From NCBI RefSeq assembly GCF_033568475.1, contig NW_027331842.1, forward strand, positions 1 through 64,000: a stretch of 64,000 nt of DNA, given 5' to 3'. Made by a program: the position numbers and the translations under genes. How positions within the stretch are numbered: the stretch's first letter is position 1; every line of letters begins with the position of its first letter. Below the pieces are notes generated by a model. That model was not told the DNA's origin. It made no database searches and saw only the letters and a list, made by a program, of their open reading frames with translations. Source of the stretch: Henckelia pumila. Taxonomy: Eukaryota > Streptophyta > Magnoliopsida > Lamiales > Gesneriaceae. Of the stretch, positions 11,344 through 23,253 are shown piece after piece.

Positions 11344-12713
11344 ATGGACGTCCTTCTTTCTTCTTTAATCTCCATTCTTCCTAAATCAATGGTTGTATCT
11401 TCAGCTATCAAAATTCAGCCCCAAGAGGTTATAATAACACACCCCAATATTTATCAAAGTCCTGAAAAGTTCAAGAACCCATCGATCCCAAAACATGCAG
11501 TACTGATCAAAAAACATAAACCACTCGAAATCATCTTCAAGTCGTTGGATGATTTGATATCCAATTTCCTCGATTTACCACTTTATCCTATCATAGACCC
11601 GACCCATGTCTTGTCGCGTTACTTCGCCCCCGCGGACGAGCTTCCTCCCACTGCATGCCAAGTTGTGGAGGGCTCCCTTCCGAGTTGTCTGAACGGATCA
11701 TACATCCGCAACGGCCCGAACCCTCAGTTCGTCCCTCGCGGGCCTTACCACGTCTACGACGGCGACGGGATGCTTCATTTGATCAAAATATCGCAAGGAG
11801 AAGCGACTTTTTGTAGTCGATATGTCCAGACGTATAAATACATGGTCGAACGTGACATGGGATACACTATTTTTCCTAGCATTTTCGCCTCGTTCAATGG
11901 CGTCGGCGCCACCGTGGCGCGATGTGTAGTAGCTCTAGCTCGAGGTCTAGCGGGGGAGTTCAATCCTCTGGAGCATGGATTGGGAGCTGCGAACACGAGC
12001 GTGGCTATGTTCGGTGGCCGTCTCTTCGCTCTTGCGGAGTCCGATCTTCCTTATGAGATAAAAGTAACATCAAACGGAGATATTGTCACCATTTGCCGAC
12101 ATTATTTTGATCATGATAATACTAGCAAGCGCCTCAGAATGACTGCTCATCCGAAAGTCGATCCAAAAACAGGAGAAACATTTGCTTTCTCGTACGACAT
12201 CAACCGGCCCTTCTTGACATTTTTCAGGATCGATCCCGACGGGAGAAAACAGGCAAATGTACCCATCTTTTCCTTGGAAAATTCTTCCATGACTCACGAC
12301 TTTGCTGTCACGGAAAACTACGCAATATTCCCTGATTTGCAGATCCAGTTTGACTTGATGGAGATTATGAGAGGAAGGTCGCCTGTGTTTATTGACCCAA
12401 GTAAAATTCCCCGAGTCGGGATCATGCATAAATATGCAAAGGACGATAGTGAAATGAGTTGGATTGTTGCTCCGGGATTGAATATTTTGCATGTGGCGAA
12501 TGCGTGGGAAGAAGACGGCGGAGACACGGTGGTGATGGTGGCGTCTTATGCATTATCGGCTGAGCAGGCGTGGGAAAATCATGATTTGACGCAGTTCAGA
12601 ATGGAGAAAATTGTGATAAATGTGAAGGATAAGACATTGGAGAGGTATCCATTGTCCACCAAAGCTCTTGAATTTGGAGGTGTTAATCCAGCTTACGCAG
12701 GAAAGAAGACAAG
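11344..12713 (+). CDS. CCD4: Carotenoid cleavage dioxygenase 4 (CCD4) copy 1, exon 1
   Basis: Encodes residues 1-456 and two bases of codon 457 of a 579-residue non-heme iron dioxygenase of the CCD/RPE65 family. CCD4 enzymes act in plastids, usually plastoglobules, cutting carotenoids or apocarotenoids at 9,10 or 7,8 double bonds to give volatiles and pigments. Three of four iron-binding His are here: H269 (MTAHPKVD), H318 (MTHDFAVTE), H383 (LHVANAWEE). NGSYIRNGPNPQF near 117-129 and YDGDGMLH near 138-145 are family signatures. The hydroxylated, Ser-rich first 20-25 residues could be a plastid transit peptide. Start ATG 11344 follows the TATA box closely and is shared with copy 3. The exon ends ACA AG|gtacgta. 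Length is normal for CCD4. No lesions, so it is the only copy likely to be functional; substrate cannot be told from sequence. Confidence 0.9.
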
Positions 12714-14417
12714 GTACGTAACAGTACTATACGTACATGTAGATCGGATGGTAACGTGTCTAACTTAAGTCGATGACACTAATTTTACCTATGGGGTACA
12801 CGTCACACGGGGTAGTATTCTGGGGATGACATATACAAAACCCTAATGTACGTTGTTGATTAGGTTATTGTGTTATTCATAGTGTTTACTTATCAAATAT
12901 AAGAATACGAGTTTCCATGTCATAAATAAAAAATATAAAAAAATTAGAATGAACAATAAACTAAAACATAAAAATTAATATTATATATTTTTGTCACATA
13001 AATATTTAAGAATTATTTCTTAAAAATAAAAACAGTTTTGTAGAAAATGTTCTAGAGAGTATTTAATTTCTATAATTGAATTTTTTTTTGACATATAATA
13101 TATATAATTATGCTACATGCACAATGAAACTTACACATTGAGTTATAAACTAATACATTTTAAATTACAAAACTATCCTATATCATTGTTCATAAGATCA
13201 TTCATTTGATATATTATAACCAGAGTAAAGATATGTAAACTTAAGATTGAGTAGATAAGAAAAAAATGCTATGTGCAAGTGAATGTTATAAATAATTTAA
13301 TCAATACCTTTAAAATTACAAAATTAATATTTCAATTAATTAAGAGATTTTTCTATTAGTTTATTTGACATAATTTTATAATTTTAAAGATTACGTATAA
13401 CCGCGTATATATACATATATCAATAAATTAAATGAACTCAATGAAATTATTAATTTATATGCGATGACATTAATTTTGATCTATTGAAATCTTTGGCAAG
13501 TTATCTTGTGTTATTATGATCATATCTATATATATTTAGAAAAATTTTACTTTTTTTGAATAAAGAAAAATTTAAAATTTGGGGGAACGTGTTTGTGCAT
13601 CAAGCTAAACCGAACTCATTATTAATTTAAAATTTGGGGGAACTTATTGCTGTTTGTGCATCAAGCCAAACTCATTATTACGTATTGGACTGTTCTTTTA
13701 TAGGTCACACATTAATGTCTTGTAAATTTCATAACCAAATGACTTTTTTTCTTTGAAACAACAACCAAATGTTTTACTCTTGAACGTAAGGGTATGTTTT
13801 AGTACTCTTGGACGTAAGGGTATGTGTTATATATTAAGAGTATGTACGGTAAGAATAACAAAAAATTAAATTTGATGTTTTTTTTGGTTAATATATAGGT
13901 TGAATATCACTAAAATTCGATGCTAACCCTTTTTTCTACCTGGGCCCCTCACTACTATAGTCTCTATTAATCTGAATTTTGAATATTGCTCATCAATAAG
14001 CCTGACTTTTTTTTTTTTTTTGCATAGCATTTAATTAATTTGAAGGCTAATTATGATTAATTAATGTGCATTAACCTAGACCCTACTCCCTAGTTGTGTT
14101 TATATTAGGAAAAAGTTGACACTAAGATATTGTTTGCAATTTTTAAAAATGAGTGATTATGAAAAAAATTTCATTTTGATTTTTAATTTTATCAATACAT
14201 TGTGATTTTGATCATCTATGTTTTTAAGTTTTAATTATAATCTGAAATCTTCCCACATATGAGAAAAAATAATTATCTGAGATTAATTTATTAGAAGGTA
14301 TTGTGATTTGCCTAGTAGGTAAGATGTATTCATCCACATATCTCACAAGATATCACTCCCTAAATCTGAAGTTGTATCAATTATATTTTATTGAATAATA
14401 TAAATATAGATTTGATA

Positions 14418-14538
14418 TTATGAGCACCCATAATGTGCACTTTTGTGTGCACCGCTGACGAGACATTATCTACATCAATAGGTGAACGCCACATCAGCTG
14501 GTGCACACATAAGTGCACATGATAGGTGCTCATCATAT
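14418..14538. mobile_element. MITE with inverted GAGCACC...TGTGCAC ends
   Basis: About 120 bases in the CCD4 intron. The left end (ATGAGCACCCATAATGTGCAC) and right end (GTGCACATGATAGGTGCTCAT) are inverted copies, and a second inverted pair, TGTGTGCACC/GGTGCACACA, lies inside. No coding. Superfamily not determined. Confidence 0.7.
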
Positions 14539-14568
14539 CAAAACTTAATATAATTAATATATAAATAA

Positions 14569-14612
<44 letters not shown>

Positions 14613-14615
<3 letters not shown>

Positions 14616-14748
14616 TTTCTTTCAAGAGCCCACCTACCATGCCCACCAATGATGTGACACTATTCTATTGGACCTACAATTTATCACATCCAATAGAATA
14701 GTGCCACATCATTGGTGGGCATGGTAGGTGGGCACTTGAAAGAAACTC
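14613..14748. mobile_element. Palindromic MITE set inside a TA microsatellite
   Basis: Two ~57-base arms, AGTTTCTTTCAAG... and ...CTTGAAAGAAACT, are near-perfect inverted copies separated by ~20 bases. (TA)n runs directly flank it on both sides. Would fold into one long hairpin if transcribed with the CCD4 intron. Confidence 0.8.
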
Positions 14749-14854
14749 TATATATATATATAACTATTAAAGACGTGTCTTCATTTTATTTTATATATAC
14801 AAAAATAAGTAGTTAAGATATAGGAACTATTTGGCTAAAAAAAAAAGATATAGA

Positions 14855-15459
14855 GGGTGTTTGACAGAGCTTAAAAGCTCTTTCAAACAGTTTACAAGAT
14901 GTTTTAGAGCTTTTAAGCTCTGAAATTATGTTTGGTAATTTAAAAAAAAAACAGTTTATAAGCTGTCAAAATAAGCTGTTTGACATCTTATAAGTTATTT
15001 TTTTTTTCTTCAAAAAAGGTAGGTATTTTTTTTCAAAAAGATCTTATTTTAATATTCTATCTCTCTAAAATATTTTTGAATATTTTAATAAATTTCCATC
15101 ATATCCTCACCCATTAAATATTATTTTAAAAAAAATTCCAAATCACATAGATTTTTCTAAATTAAAATATTAAAACAAATTTATTTTTTAATATATGTTT
15201 ATTCTAAAACTATTTTCGTATATGTATAACTCAGAAATATTATTTTCATAGGATTATACCTTTTTTGGTAATTTTGACGATTAAAAGATCTTATAATACC
15301 AAACATATCAACAACTTTAAGTTATTTAAAATAAGTTTGCCCAAACACTTTAACTTATTTTTAAAATAAGTCCTAACAGCTTATAAGCTCGTAAAATAGT
15401 TTTTAAGCTCTACGAGATTATAAGCTCTTTTTAATAAGTTTAATCAAACACCCTCATAG
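14855..15459. mobile_element. TIR element with GAGGGTGTTTGA ends (about 600 bp)
   Basis: Left end AGAGGGTGTTTGACAG, right end TTAATCAAACACCCTCAT. Many inner repeats of AGAGCTTAAAAGCT and ATAAGCT words lie in both orientations. Non-coding, hence non-autonomous. hAT or PIF/Harbinger affiliation is not resolved. Confidence 0.6.
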
Positions 15460-16137
15460 AAACTAATTAATGAAATGCATGTGGATTTTTGGGTTCGGAA
15501 AAGCTATTACATATATATATATATATATATATAATATGAGCTAAAATGCAAAAATAACTTAATTAAAATTATTAAATCTAACCTTAAAAATATTTTAAGT
15601 AAAATTCTGAGAGTGCTAATCTGCAGCTTTTTTTAAAAGTAGCATAAGCAAATGATAACTCGGATCACAAAGTTATTAATTTTATTAGAAAATTTTGAAT
15701 TATTATTATTATTTTTTAAATGACATCTGTATGCAAGCTGCCAAGCCATGTATGAGGCAAGTATTGTGAGTCGATCGATTCAAGATTCATACTTTGAGGC
15801 CTCATAAACATTTTTATACATAGCAGTGTTACAAGTATATACCCATAACATATAATTTCGTCTATTATATGATGCTAACACTTTCAAATATTGAGAGACG
15901 ATTTTACTAGCTAATTTCTTAGCCATATCAATATATTTACGTACGTTTAGATATATGAATAGAATTATTTGTTCATCATCTTAATCCAGTATGATCTGAT
16001 CACACTAACCTACCATTTGTTTTTATATATACATTTTAATAAGACAATTAATCAGTATCTACTTAAAAGAAATATAAAGTCTCTTCTATTTGGATTAAAA
16101 AAAGTGTGATGCACTCATGTAATTATGCTACTCTTAG

Positions 16138-16507
16138 GTACATATACTCAGCAATGTTAGAAACTCCAGAGATGTCCGTAGGGTTAGTGAAACTAGATGT
16201 ATCGATTACAGATTGTGACGATAATATCGTGGCTAGTCGTTTATATGGACCGGGTTGTATCGGAGGCGAACCGACTTTCGTGCCAAAGGATCCTAATAAT
16301 CTTGATGCAGAGGAAGATGATGGTTACTTAATTACTTATGTTCATAACGAGAATACAAATGAGTCGATATTTTTGGTGATGGATGCCAAGTCCTCATCTC
16401 TTGAAACTATTGCTGCCGTTAAGCTTCCACAGAGGGTGCCTTCAGGATTCCATGGAATATTTGTGCCTGAAAATATACTCAACAAATTAAATATTATTAT
16501 CACCTAG
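16138..16507 (+). CDS. CCD4: CCD4 copy 1, exon 2
   Basis: Last base of codon 457 through residue 579 and the TAG stop at 16505-16507. Carries the fourth iron ligand, H562 in VPSGFHGIFVP, plus the CCD-conserved YGPGCIGGEPTFVPKD and EDDGYLITYVHNE blocks and the VMDAKS...IAAVKLP strand. Joined to exon 1 the frame has 580 codons including stop without a break. The junction after GKKTR is also used by copies 2 and 3. Confidence 0.9.
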
Positions 16508-17640
16508 CTATTGTAGCTAGTGTTACGAAACGTGTGATTTTTGTTGATTAATTATGATATGATTAGCAATGTCTAATTATAGGTATCTCATATGATAATA
16601 TGTTACATTTGGACAGAAGAAAAGTGCATTTGATTTAAAATATGAATATATATACAAATTATATCTATTTTACTCAATTAAAATGGAATATTTTATTTCT
16701 CTCTTTCATGAAATCCATTAATTATTTCAAACTCTTTAGTTCTAAAATCCTCTATCGCACGAATCTAATCACGCTATCCAGACACAACTTTAACTTATTT
16801 TTGTATTCGAAATGATTTATATATGTTACGAGTAGGTGCTATGAATTTATGAAATAAATCATTTTTGGTTTGTGAGATGTGATATATGCAATATTTAATC
16901 TTAATTTGTATATGTATCTATCACTTTTGTCCAAAACTCAATTTTCACTAATTTCAAACTAGGACTATAAATTAATTAATCTGTAATGTTGTAGTCGATT
17001 GATGCTACAAACACATGCATTGGACCAAATACATGAGTTAGCTAAGATTTTGTGTAAGATTGTGAAATATTCCATGCATCCTGGTTATACTTTTTTTAAA
17101 AAATTATAAAGTTATTTCAAATACATGCATTGACGAAAAGCTCTTTTCGTTTGAAAATAATTTTATAATTTCAACATAATAATACTCATGTGTATAGTAT
17201 TTGTAAGACTCTAGTCTCTACTTTGAAGGAGAACCAAATTTTTTATATCTGGTCAAATGTTCACTTTACTCCACCTACTAAAATATTACTTGTTCCTTGG
17301 GACGAGTTGTACCTATTTTTGCATGCAACTCTTACAAAGAAAATCTCAATTTATTCGTGTTTCAATTATGTTGATTGGAGTAAAAAAAAAACTCACATAA
17401 GATGCTATTTTTGATATTTATGTTGATTTGAGTAAAAAAAAAATTAACTCACATAAAATTATATATTTGATATTGGAAGTATTATTTTTCACGATCTTTT
17501 TCATTTTGATTTTACTAAAGATTTTAGTACAATTTTAGTTTGAACAAGGGGGCGAATATCCATCCAAAAGGCAGCCAATTAATGAGACCGAAATAAGCGA
17601 CGCTACTCTTTTAATTTCTACCGTCATCAATCAAGTACGC
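16508..17640 (+). repeat. 3' flank of CCD4 copy 1, duplicated at 48912-50150
   Basis: No gene. The stretch matches the DNA after copy 2 in order, with small indels, up to a shared block near 17545 / 50035 (GGGGGCGAATAT...AAAAGGCAGCC). It marks the right end of the segment shared by units 1 and 2. 17641-18195 is AT-rich with nothing recognised. Confidence 0.75.
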
Positions 17641-18665
17641 ATTCAAAAGCACGAATCCAGCATTCAAAGAAAAAAAGTAGGATTATCCAAAACATATCTT
17701 TTGGTCGTTAATCCAATAAGATTTTCCTGATTCTTACACGTTTCTCGTTCATTTCAATTATAGCGACGTTTTCGGTTTAATGCTTTGATTGATTTACCGA
17801 TTGAAGATATATAATTTTAAATTACAAAGAAAATATGGAACAAGAATAATTCAAAAGAAAATGTGGAACAAGAATATCATTTAGTGTGTGGATTGTACGG
17901 TTGTAAGATAATACGTTTCTTTTTCTTCAAATCTCATGTTCTGCATATGGTATAATAAAATTTTAAAATAGAATTGGTATTTGGTGGAATTTGATATAAC
18001 TAAATGAAAATCTCGGCAAAAATCAATAGATTTGATGGGATTTAATGCAATTTAGGTTATAGAGGCAAATAATCTTTCCTTTTCTTTTCAAACTAACTAA
18101 ATATATCATTTTCTCTAAAAACAATGAATTTAATTCATAAATATTTTATTATACAATTGAATATTTTATTTTGAAACAATTATATATTTGTATATTTTAA
18201 AATTGGGAGACTTGGGAATAAATCCCTATTTACAAACCAAACTTGTAGATCAGTCCCTAAGTCGGAGATTTTTTATTTGAACTACCTGACACAAACAAAA
18301 ACTTGTTTTGCACTCCCTAATCTAATATTATATTCATTTACCTGTCATTTTGATTCCAATATTTTATTTTATTTATTTATTTTATATGCTTCCTACCTCA
18401 ACCCTACCGAAAATTCTCTTCCTTCCTCTGTCCTTGTGAATTTAGCTGGATTCTCAGTGGGTAGGAGGATGCATTCCCAGTAAACACAAGACATCGTTTG
18501 TGGTTTCCGATTAGATTCAACCACTTCCCTTTCCCCTTCCCATTTCGTCCACCGATGGATCAATCCCCATGGAGCTCCAAAACCTCAAGAAAATCGAACC
18601 CACTTTCCGTTTTCAAGATTCAACTTCCCGAAAATTAAGAATTTTCATCCTGTTCTATTGTACAG

Positions 18666-19784
18666 GCATGTAGAGTGCTTGGCCAGAATGCTCGAGAAAG
18701 GGGTGGATGCGGTAGAGGGTGTGGACTGTAGTCTGTACAGGGTTCCCGAGACCTTGGAGCCACAATCTTTGGATCAAATGAAAGTGCCACCAAAAAACGA
18801 CGAGATTCCGGTGACTTTGGTGGAGGATTTGGTGGAGGCAGATGGTTTTGTTCGGGTTCCCAAAGAGGTAGGGGCGTATGGCGGGGCAGATGAAGCATTT
18901 TTAGACTCGACCGGGGTGTTGTGGAGGGAGCAGAAGCTTGTTGGAGTTCTCGGGTTCTTTGTGAGCACCGGGACACAAGGAGGCAAGCAAACCACTGTGT
19001 AAGACAGTTGTTACATCTCGCATTTGACTCTGTTTTTATGGTTCAGTTTATTCTACAATCGATGTGATTTTATATCACAACCGTCAAATTCTGAATTCAA
19101 ATAAACATAAAAGTGATATAAAATTGAATTTGTAAGATTATAGAGTGGTTTACATGCTTCATTTAGTCTAATGTTGATGTATTGGTAGCTAGAAATTGAG
19201 TAGAATGTGGTATTCTTTTCTTGGCACTTGATTGATGTTGTATTCTTTTCTTGTCACTTGATTGCTATTGACTTATTTGACACTCTTATATGTACTCTTG
19301 CTTTGTTTTTCTAGCAAAACTTTGGGTAAAGCCTTTGGGAGGATAATTAATTGTCCAATATTTGTAGTATGAGCATAATGTACTGCACAAAATCACCAAG
19401 TATGTAGGTTGCTTAAAAGTGAAACATCAAAGACCATGTAGTTGCCTAAACCGCGTACCAGAGCACAACCCAAGAAAGTGATGTAAATGAATCTAATCGA
19501 GCCGATCATTAGTCAAATTCAATGCTCGAATATTAGTACGAGAGAGACCTTCTGATTGTCATTTATTTTATTCTTGAAAGTTTCTTCTTTATTTTCTTTA
19601 ATTAATTTAACATGAATCCTTGTTTGGTATAGTTCATGTTCCCGATTTACGCTCCTCTCTTTATAATCACAGTTAATATATATGTTGCAGATTGACTGCA
19701 GTTACACAATTAGCCTATCATGGAATGTTCTATGTTCCAATAGCATACACATTTGGAGCCGACATATTTGAAATGGACGGTATC
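18666..19784 (+). pseudogene. NAD(P)H:quinone reductase (FQR1/WrbA-like) gene fragment
   Basis: Flavodoxin-like FMN quinone reductase, two exons left. Exon 18666-18998 begins after a good acceptor (TATTGTACAG) and reads HVECLARMLEKGVDAVEGV, YRVPETLEPQSLDQMKVPP, DSTGVLWREQKL, STGTQGGKQTT. It ends at a GT|gtaaga donor. Exon 19691-19784 follows a TTGCAG acceptor and reads [28 protein letters not shown], in phase. The first exon with the start and the N-terminal FMN-binding strand is absent, and the C-terminal part after FEMDGI is lost. The family's FGFP.R.G.MAGQMKAF block (18850-18900) reads only in the +1 frame, so two compensating indels are present. Closest to the Arabidopsis At4g36750 subtype from memory. 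Dead fragment, possibly captured by a transposon. Confidence 0.75.
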
Positions 19785-20229
19785 ATAAAAAATACTAGAA
19801 TCGACGAACTTGCAAAGAACCCATGAACTAACCTTTGGTTTCTCTTTTTCTAACATAAATTTTTTATTTGTTTGACTTATGTCTCCCTACAAGTAAAAAT
19901 CTTACATTAATATATTTTTCAATTCACAGATGGTAGAACACATAATTTACGAGAATGCAGATACAAGAAAGTGTAGTTGATCCAGCGGAAGTATTAATGG
20001 CACATCGTTGCCTTTATGATCTTTTTGTGAGACTCAATTTTATTTCATGACATTTGTATCATTGTAATATGAACGGATTATTGTCACTTGTCAACTAATT
20101 TATGGAATTATACTTTTATCGGGAAATACCTTGAGTATCTCCTATTTATTGAGAGGTTTTGTCAAAATTTGTACAATCTAAACGCAAATTTTTAACTTTT
20201 TTTTTGTTAATTAATAAATTATTTTTATG

Positions 20230-20580
20230 TTAATTAATCTTGGTTTCGACTTTTGATAACTAGCATCAATTATGATTATCACATGTTTATGCATTTTAAT
20301 ATCTAATTTGATAGCATATATAATGATTAACAAATACATGTATATGTATCCATTTTATATGTTTGTAACATATATGGTTAAAACAACATTATGTATGCAT
20401 ATAATGTCCTAATTTTGTAACATTAATGGTGATGTTGGTGCATGGTCAGACGCAGTACCAGTTATATTGACCAGTAGTACAATATATGAAAAATAAAATA
20501 TAACAGAGACTAATTGCGGTATGATGTTATGTTAAATTTGGTACAGCTTCCATACATAATATTGACCAGTAGTACAACAA
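20230..20580 (+). repeat. Outer direct repeats left of the fold-back structure
   Basis: 20240-20445 repeats, in the same orientation, the spacer sequence of the fold-back (21790-21930 and 21970-22150; words such as CATATATGGTTAAAA and GTCCTAATTTTGTA). 20446-20556 is a diverged 141-bp unit in reverse orientation. So the structure has been rearranged more than once. Confidence 0.6.
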
Positions 20581-23253
20581 TTTTTTTTTTCGATTGAATG
20601 ATTAGATGCAGGAAACAGGCATATAATCTTCGGATAACGTGTTCTTATTTTGAACTTTTTTTTTATTTAATTAATGCATAATATTTGGAAAAAACAACTT
20701 TTTACCATCATTTGTATTTTTCAAGAGCAAAAAAATACTATCGACTTAATTATTGGTGCAAAATAGTTTATTTGAAATAAAAAATAGTCTGAATTTGTTA
20801 CAAAATATGTATGGAAGATGTACCAAATTTAACAAATTCTCATACCACAATTAGACGTTATTATACTTTATTTTCAAGCAAAAGTACTACGTATCGTTAC
20901 AAATGGTACTGTGTACCAACACCACAATGTAAAACATGTATGAAAGATGTACCAAATTTAACAAATTCTCATACCACAATTAGACGTTATTATACTTCAT
21001 TTTTAAGCAAAAGTAATACGCACCGTTACAAATGGCACTGCGTTTCTGATCACGCACCAATACCACAATGTAAAACATGTATGGAAGATGTACCAAATTT
21101 AACAAATTCTCATACTACAATTAGAGTTTCTTATACTTTATTTTCATGCAAAGATACTACGTGTCAATACAAATGGTACTGCTTTTCTGACCACACAACA
21201 ACAACAAATGTAAAACATGTATGGAAGATGTATCAAATATAACAAAATCTCATACCACAATTTGACGTTATTATACTTTATTTGCTAGCTAAAGTACTAT
21301 GTATAGATATAAATGGTACTGCATTTATGATCTCGCACCAACATTATAATGTAAAACATGTATGAAAGATGTACCAAATATAACAAATTCTCATACCACA
21401 ATTAGACGTTATTATACTTCATTTTTAAGCAAAATTACTACGCATCGTTACAAATGGTACTGCGTTTCTGATCACGCACCAACACCACAATGTAAAACAT
21501 GTATGGAAGATGTACCAAATTTAACAAATTCTCATACCACAATTATATGTTATTATACTTTATTTGCTAGCTAAAGTACTACGTATTGATATAAATGGTA
21601 CTGCGTTGCTGACCACTTCATTTTCAAGCTAAAGTATTTTTATTTATACTACAAAATTAGACATTTGATATGTAAACATGTGTTAATCACCATTGATAAT
21701 ACAAAATTAGGACATATGATTCATAAACATGTGCCAATCATATACATGTTTATGCATCAAGTGCATGATTCAATGATGATTGGCACATGTTTATGAGTCC
21801 TAATGTCTAATTTTGGTAGCACATATGGTGATTAACAAAACACATGTTATGTATCCATTGTTTATGTTTGTAACATATATGGTTAAAATAATTTTATCTA
21901 TGCATCCAATGTCCTAATTCTGTAACATCAATGGTGATTAAAATATTTTCACTCATAAAATGTCTAAATTTTTAGTATCAATCATGATTATAACATGTTT
22001 ATGCATTCCAATGTCTAATTTAGTAGCATCTATGGTGATTAACAAACACAAGTATATGTATCCATTGTATATGTTTGTAACATATATGGTTAAAATAACT
22101 CTATCTGTGCATACAATGTCCTAATTTTGTATCATCAATTGTGATTAACACGTGTTTACATATCAAATGTCTAATTTTATAGTATAAATAAAAATACTTT
22201 AGCTTGAAAATGAAGTGGTCAACAACGCAGTATCATTTATATCAATACGTAGTACTTTAGCTAACAAATAAAGTATAATAACGTCTAATTGTGGTATGAG
22301 AATTTGTTAAATTTGATACATCTTCCATACATGTGTTTACATTGTGGTGTTGGTGCGTGGTCAGAAACACAGCACCATTTGTATTGATACTTAGTACCTT
22401 TGCTTAAAAATAAAATATAATAACGTCTAATTGTGGTATGAGAATTTGTTATATTTGGTACATCTTCCATACATGTTTTACATTGTGATGTTGATGCATG
22501 GTCAGAAACGCAGTACCATTTATATCTATACATAATACTTTAGCTAGCAAATAAAGTATAATAACATCAAATTGTGGTATGAGATTTTGTTATATTGGGT
22601 ACATCTTCCATACATGTTTTACATTTGGTGTTGTTGCGTGGTTAGAAAAGCAGTACCATTTGTATTGATACGTAGTATCTTTGCTTGAAAATAAAGTATA
22701 ACAAACTCTAATTGTGGTATGAAAATTTGTTAAATTTGGTACATCTTCCATACATGTTTTACATTGTGGTGTTGGTGCGTGATCAGAAACGCAGTGCCAT
22801 TTGTAACGGTGCATAGTACTTTTGCTTAAAAATGAAGTATAATAACGTCTAATTGTCGTATGAGAATTTGTTAAATTTGGTACATCTTTCATACATATTT
22901 TACATTGTGGTGCTGGTAAATAGTACCATTTGTAACGATACATAGTACTTTTGCTTGAAAATAAAGTATAATAACGTCTAATTGTGGTATGAGAATTTGT
23001 TAAATTTGGTACATCTTCCATACATATTTTGTAACAAATTCAGACTATTTTTTTAATTTAAAATAAGCTATTTTGCGCCAATAATTAAGTCGATAGTGTT
23101 TTTTTGCTCTTGAAAAATACAAATGATGGTAAAAAGTTGTTTTTTTCCAAATATTATGCATTAATTAGATAAAAAAAAGTTTAAAGTAAGAACACGTTAT
23201 CCGAAGATTATATGCATGTTTTCTGCATCTAATCATTCAATCGAAAAAAAAAA
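20581..23253. repeat. Fold-back (inverted repeat) element with ~141-bp tandem units
   Basis: Arms of about 1.13 kb (20581-21710 and 22119-23253) are inverted copies separated by a ~410-base spacer. Each arm has six units headed by TGTATGGAAGATGTACC, starting on the left at 20807, 20936, 21077, 21217, 21358 and 21499 (spacing 129, then 140-141). Since 141 is divisible by three, one frame stays open over several units and repeats a 47-residue pattern (DVPNLTNSHTTIRRYYT ... RYKWYCV). This is seen outward from both ends. I regard the ORFs as by-products of the period, not genes. Transcription would give a very long hairpin RNA. Resembles fold-back or long-TIR MULE elements. Confidence 0.8.

Larger units (their letters stand above)
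12714..16137 (+). other. CCD4: Intron of CCD4 copy 1 (3424 bp, TE-rich)
   Basis: GT at 12714 and AG at 16136-16137. The phase-2 junction restores Arg457-Tyr458 (TRYIYSAM), which matches the join in copies 2 and 3. The intron is 1594 bp in copy 2 and 485 bp in copy 3. Its extra length includes three inverted-repeat elements (14418-14538, 14613-14748, 14855-15459) and TA microsatellites at 14571-14612 and 15507-15532. The rest is AT-rich and partly shared with the copy 2 intron. Confidence 0.88.

Noticed and set aside
11775-12527. Minus-strand ORFs of 70-140 codons under CCD4 exon 1
   Set aside because: Shadow frames of a conserved plus-strand gene; the same occur under copies 2 and 3.
18635-18995. 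Minus-strand Pro-rich ORFs
   Set aside because: Antisense of the quinone reductase exon, which has splice sites and family identity on plus.
20811-23021. Repeat protein genes with a Cys-rich 47-residue unit
   Set aside because: Frames follow from a period divisible by three in an inverted repeat, with no family match; kept as a repeat and a finding.
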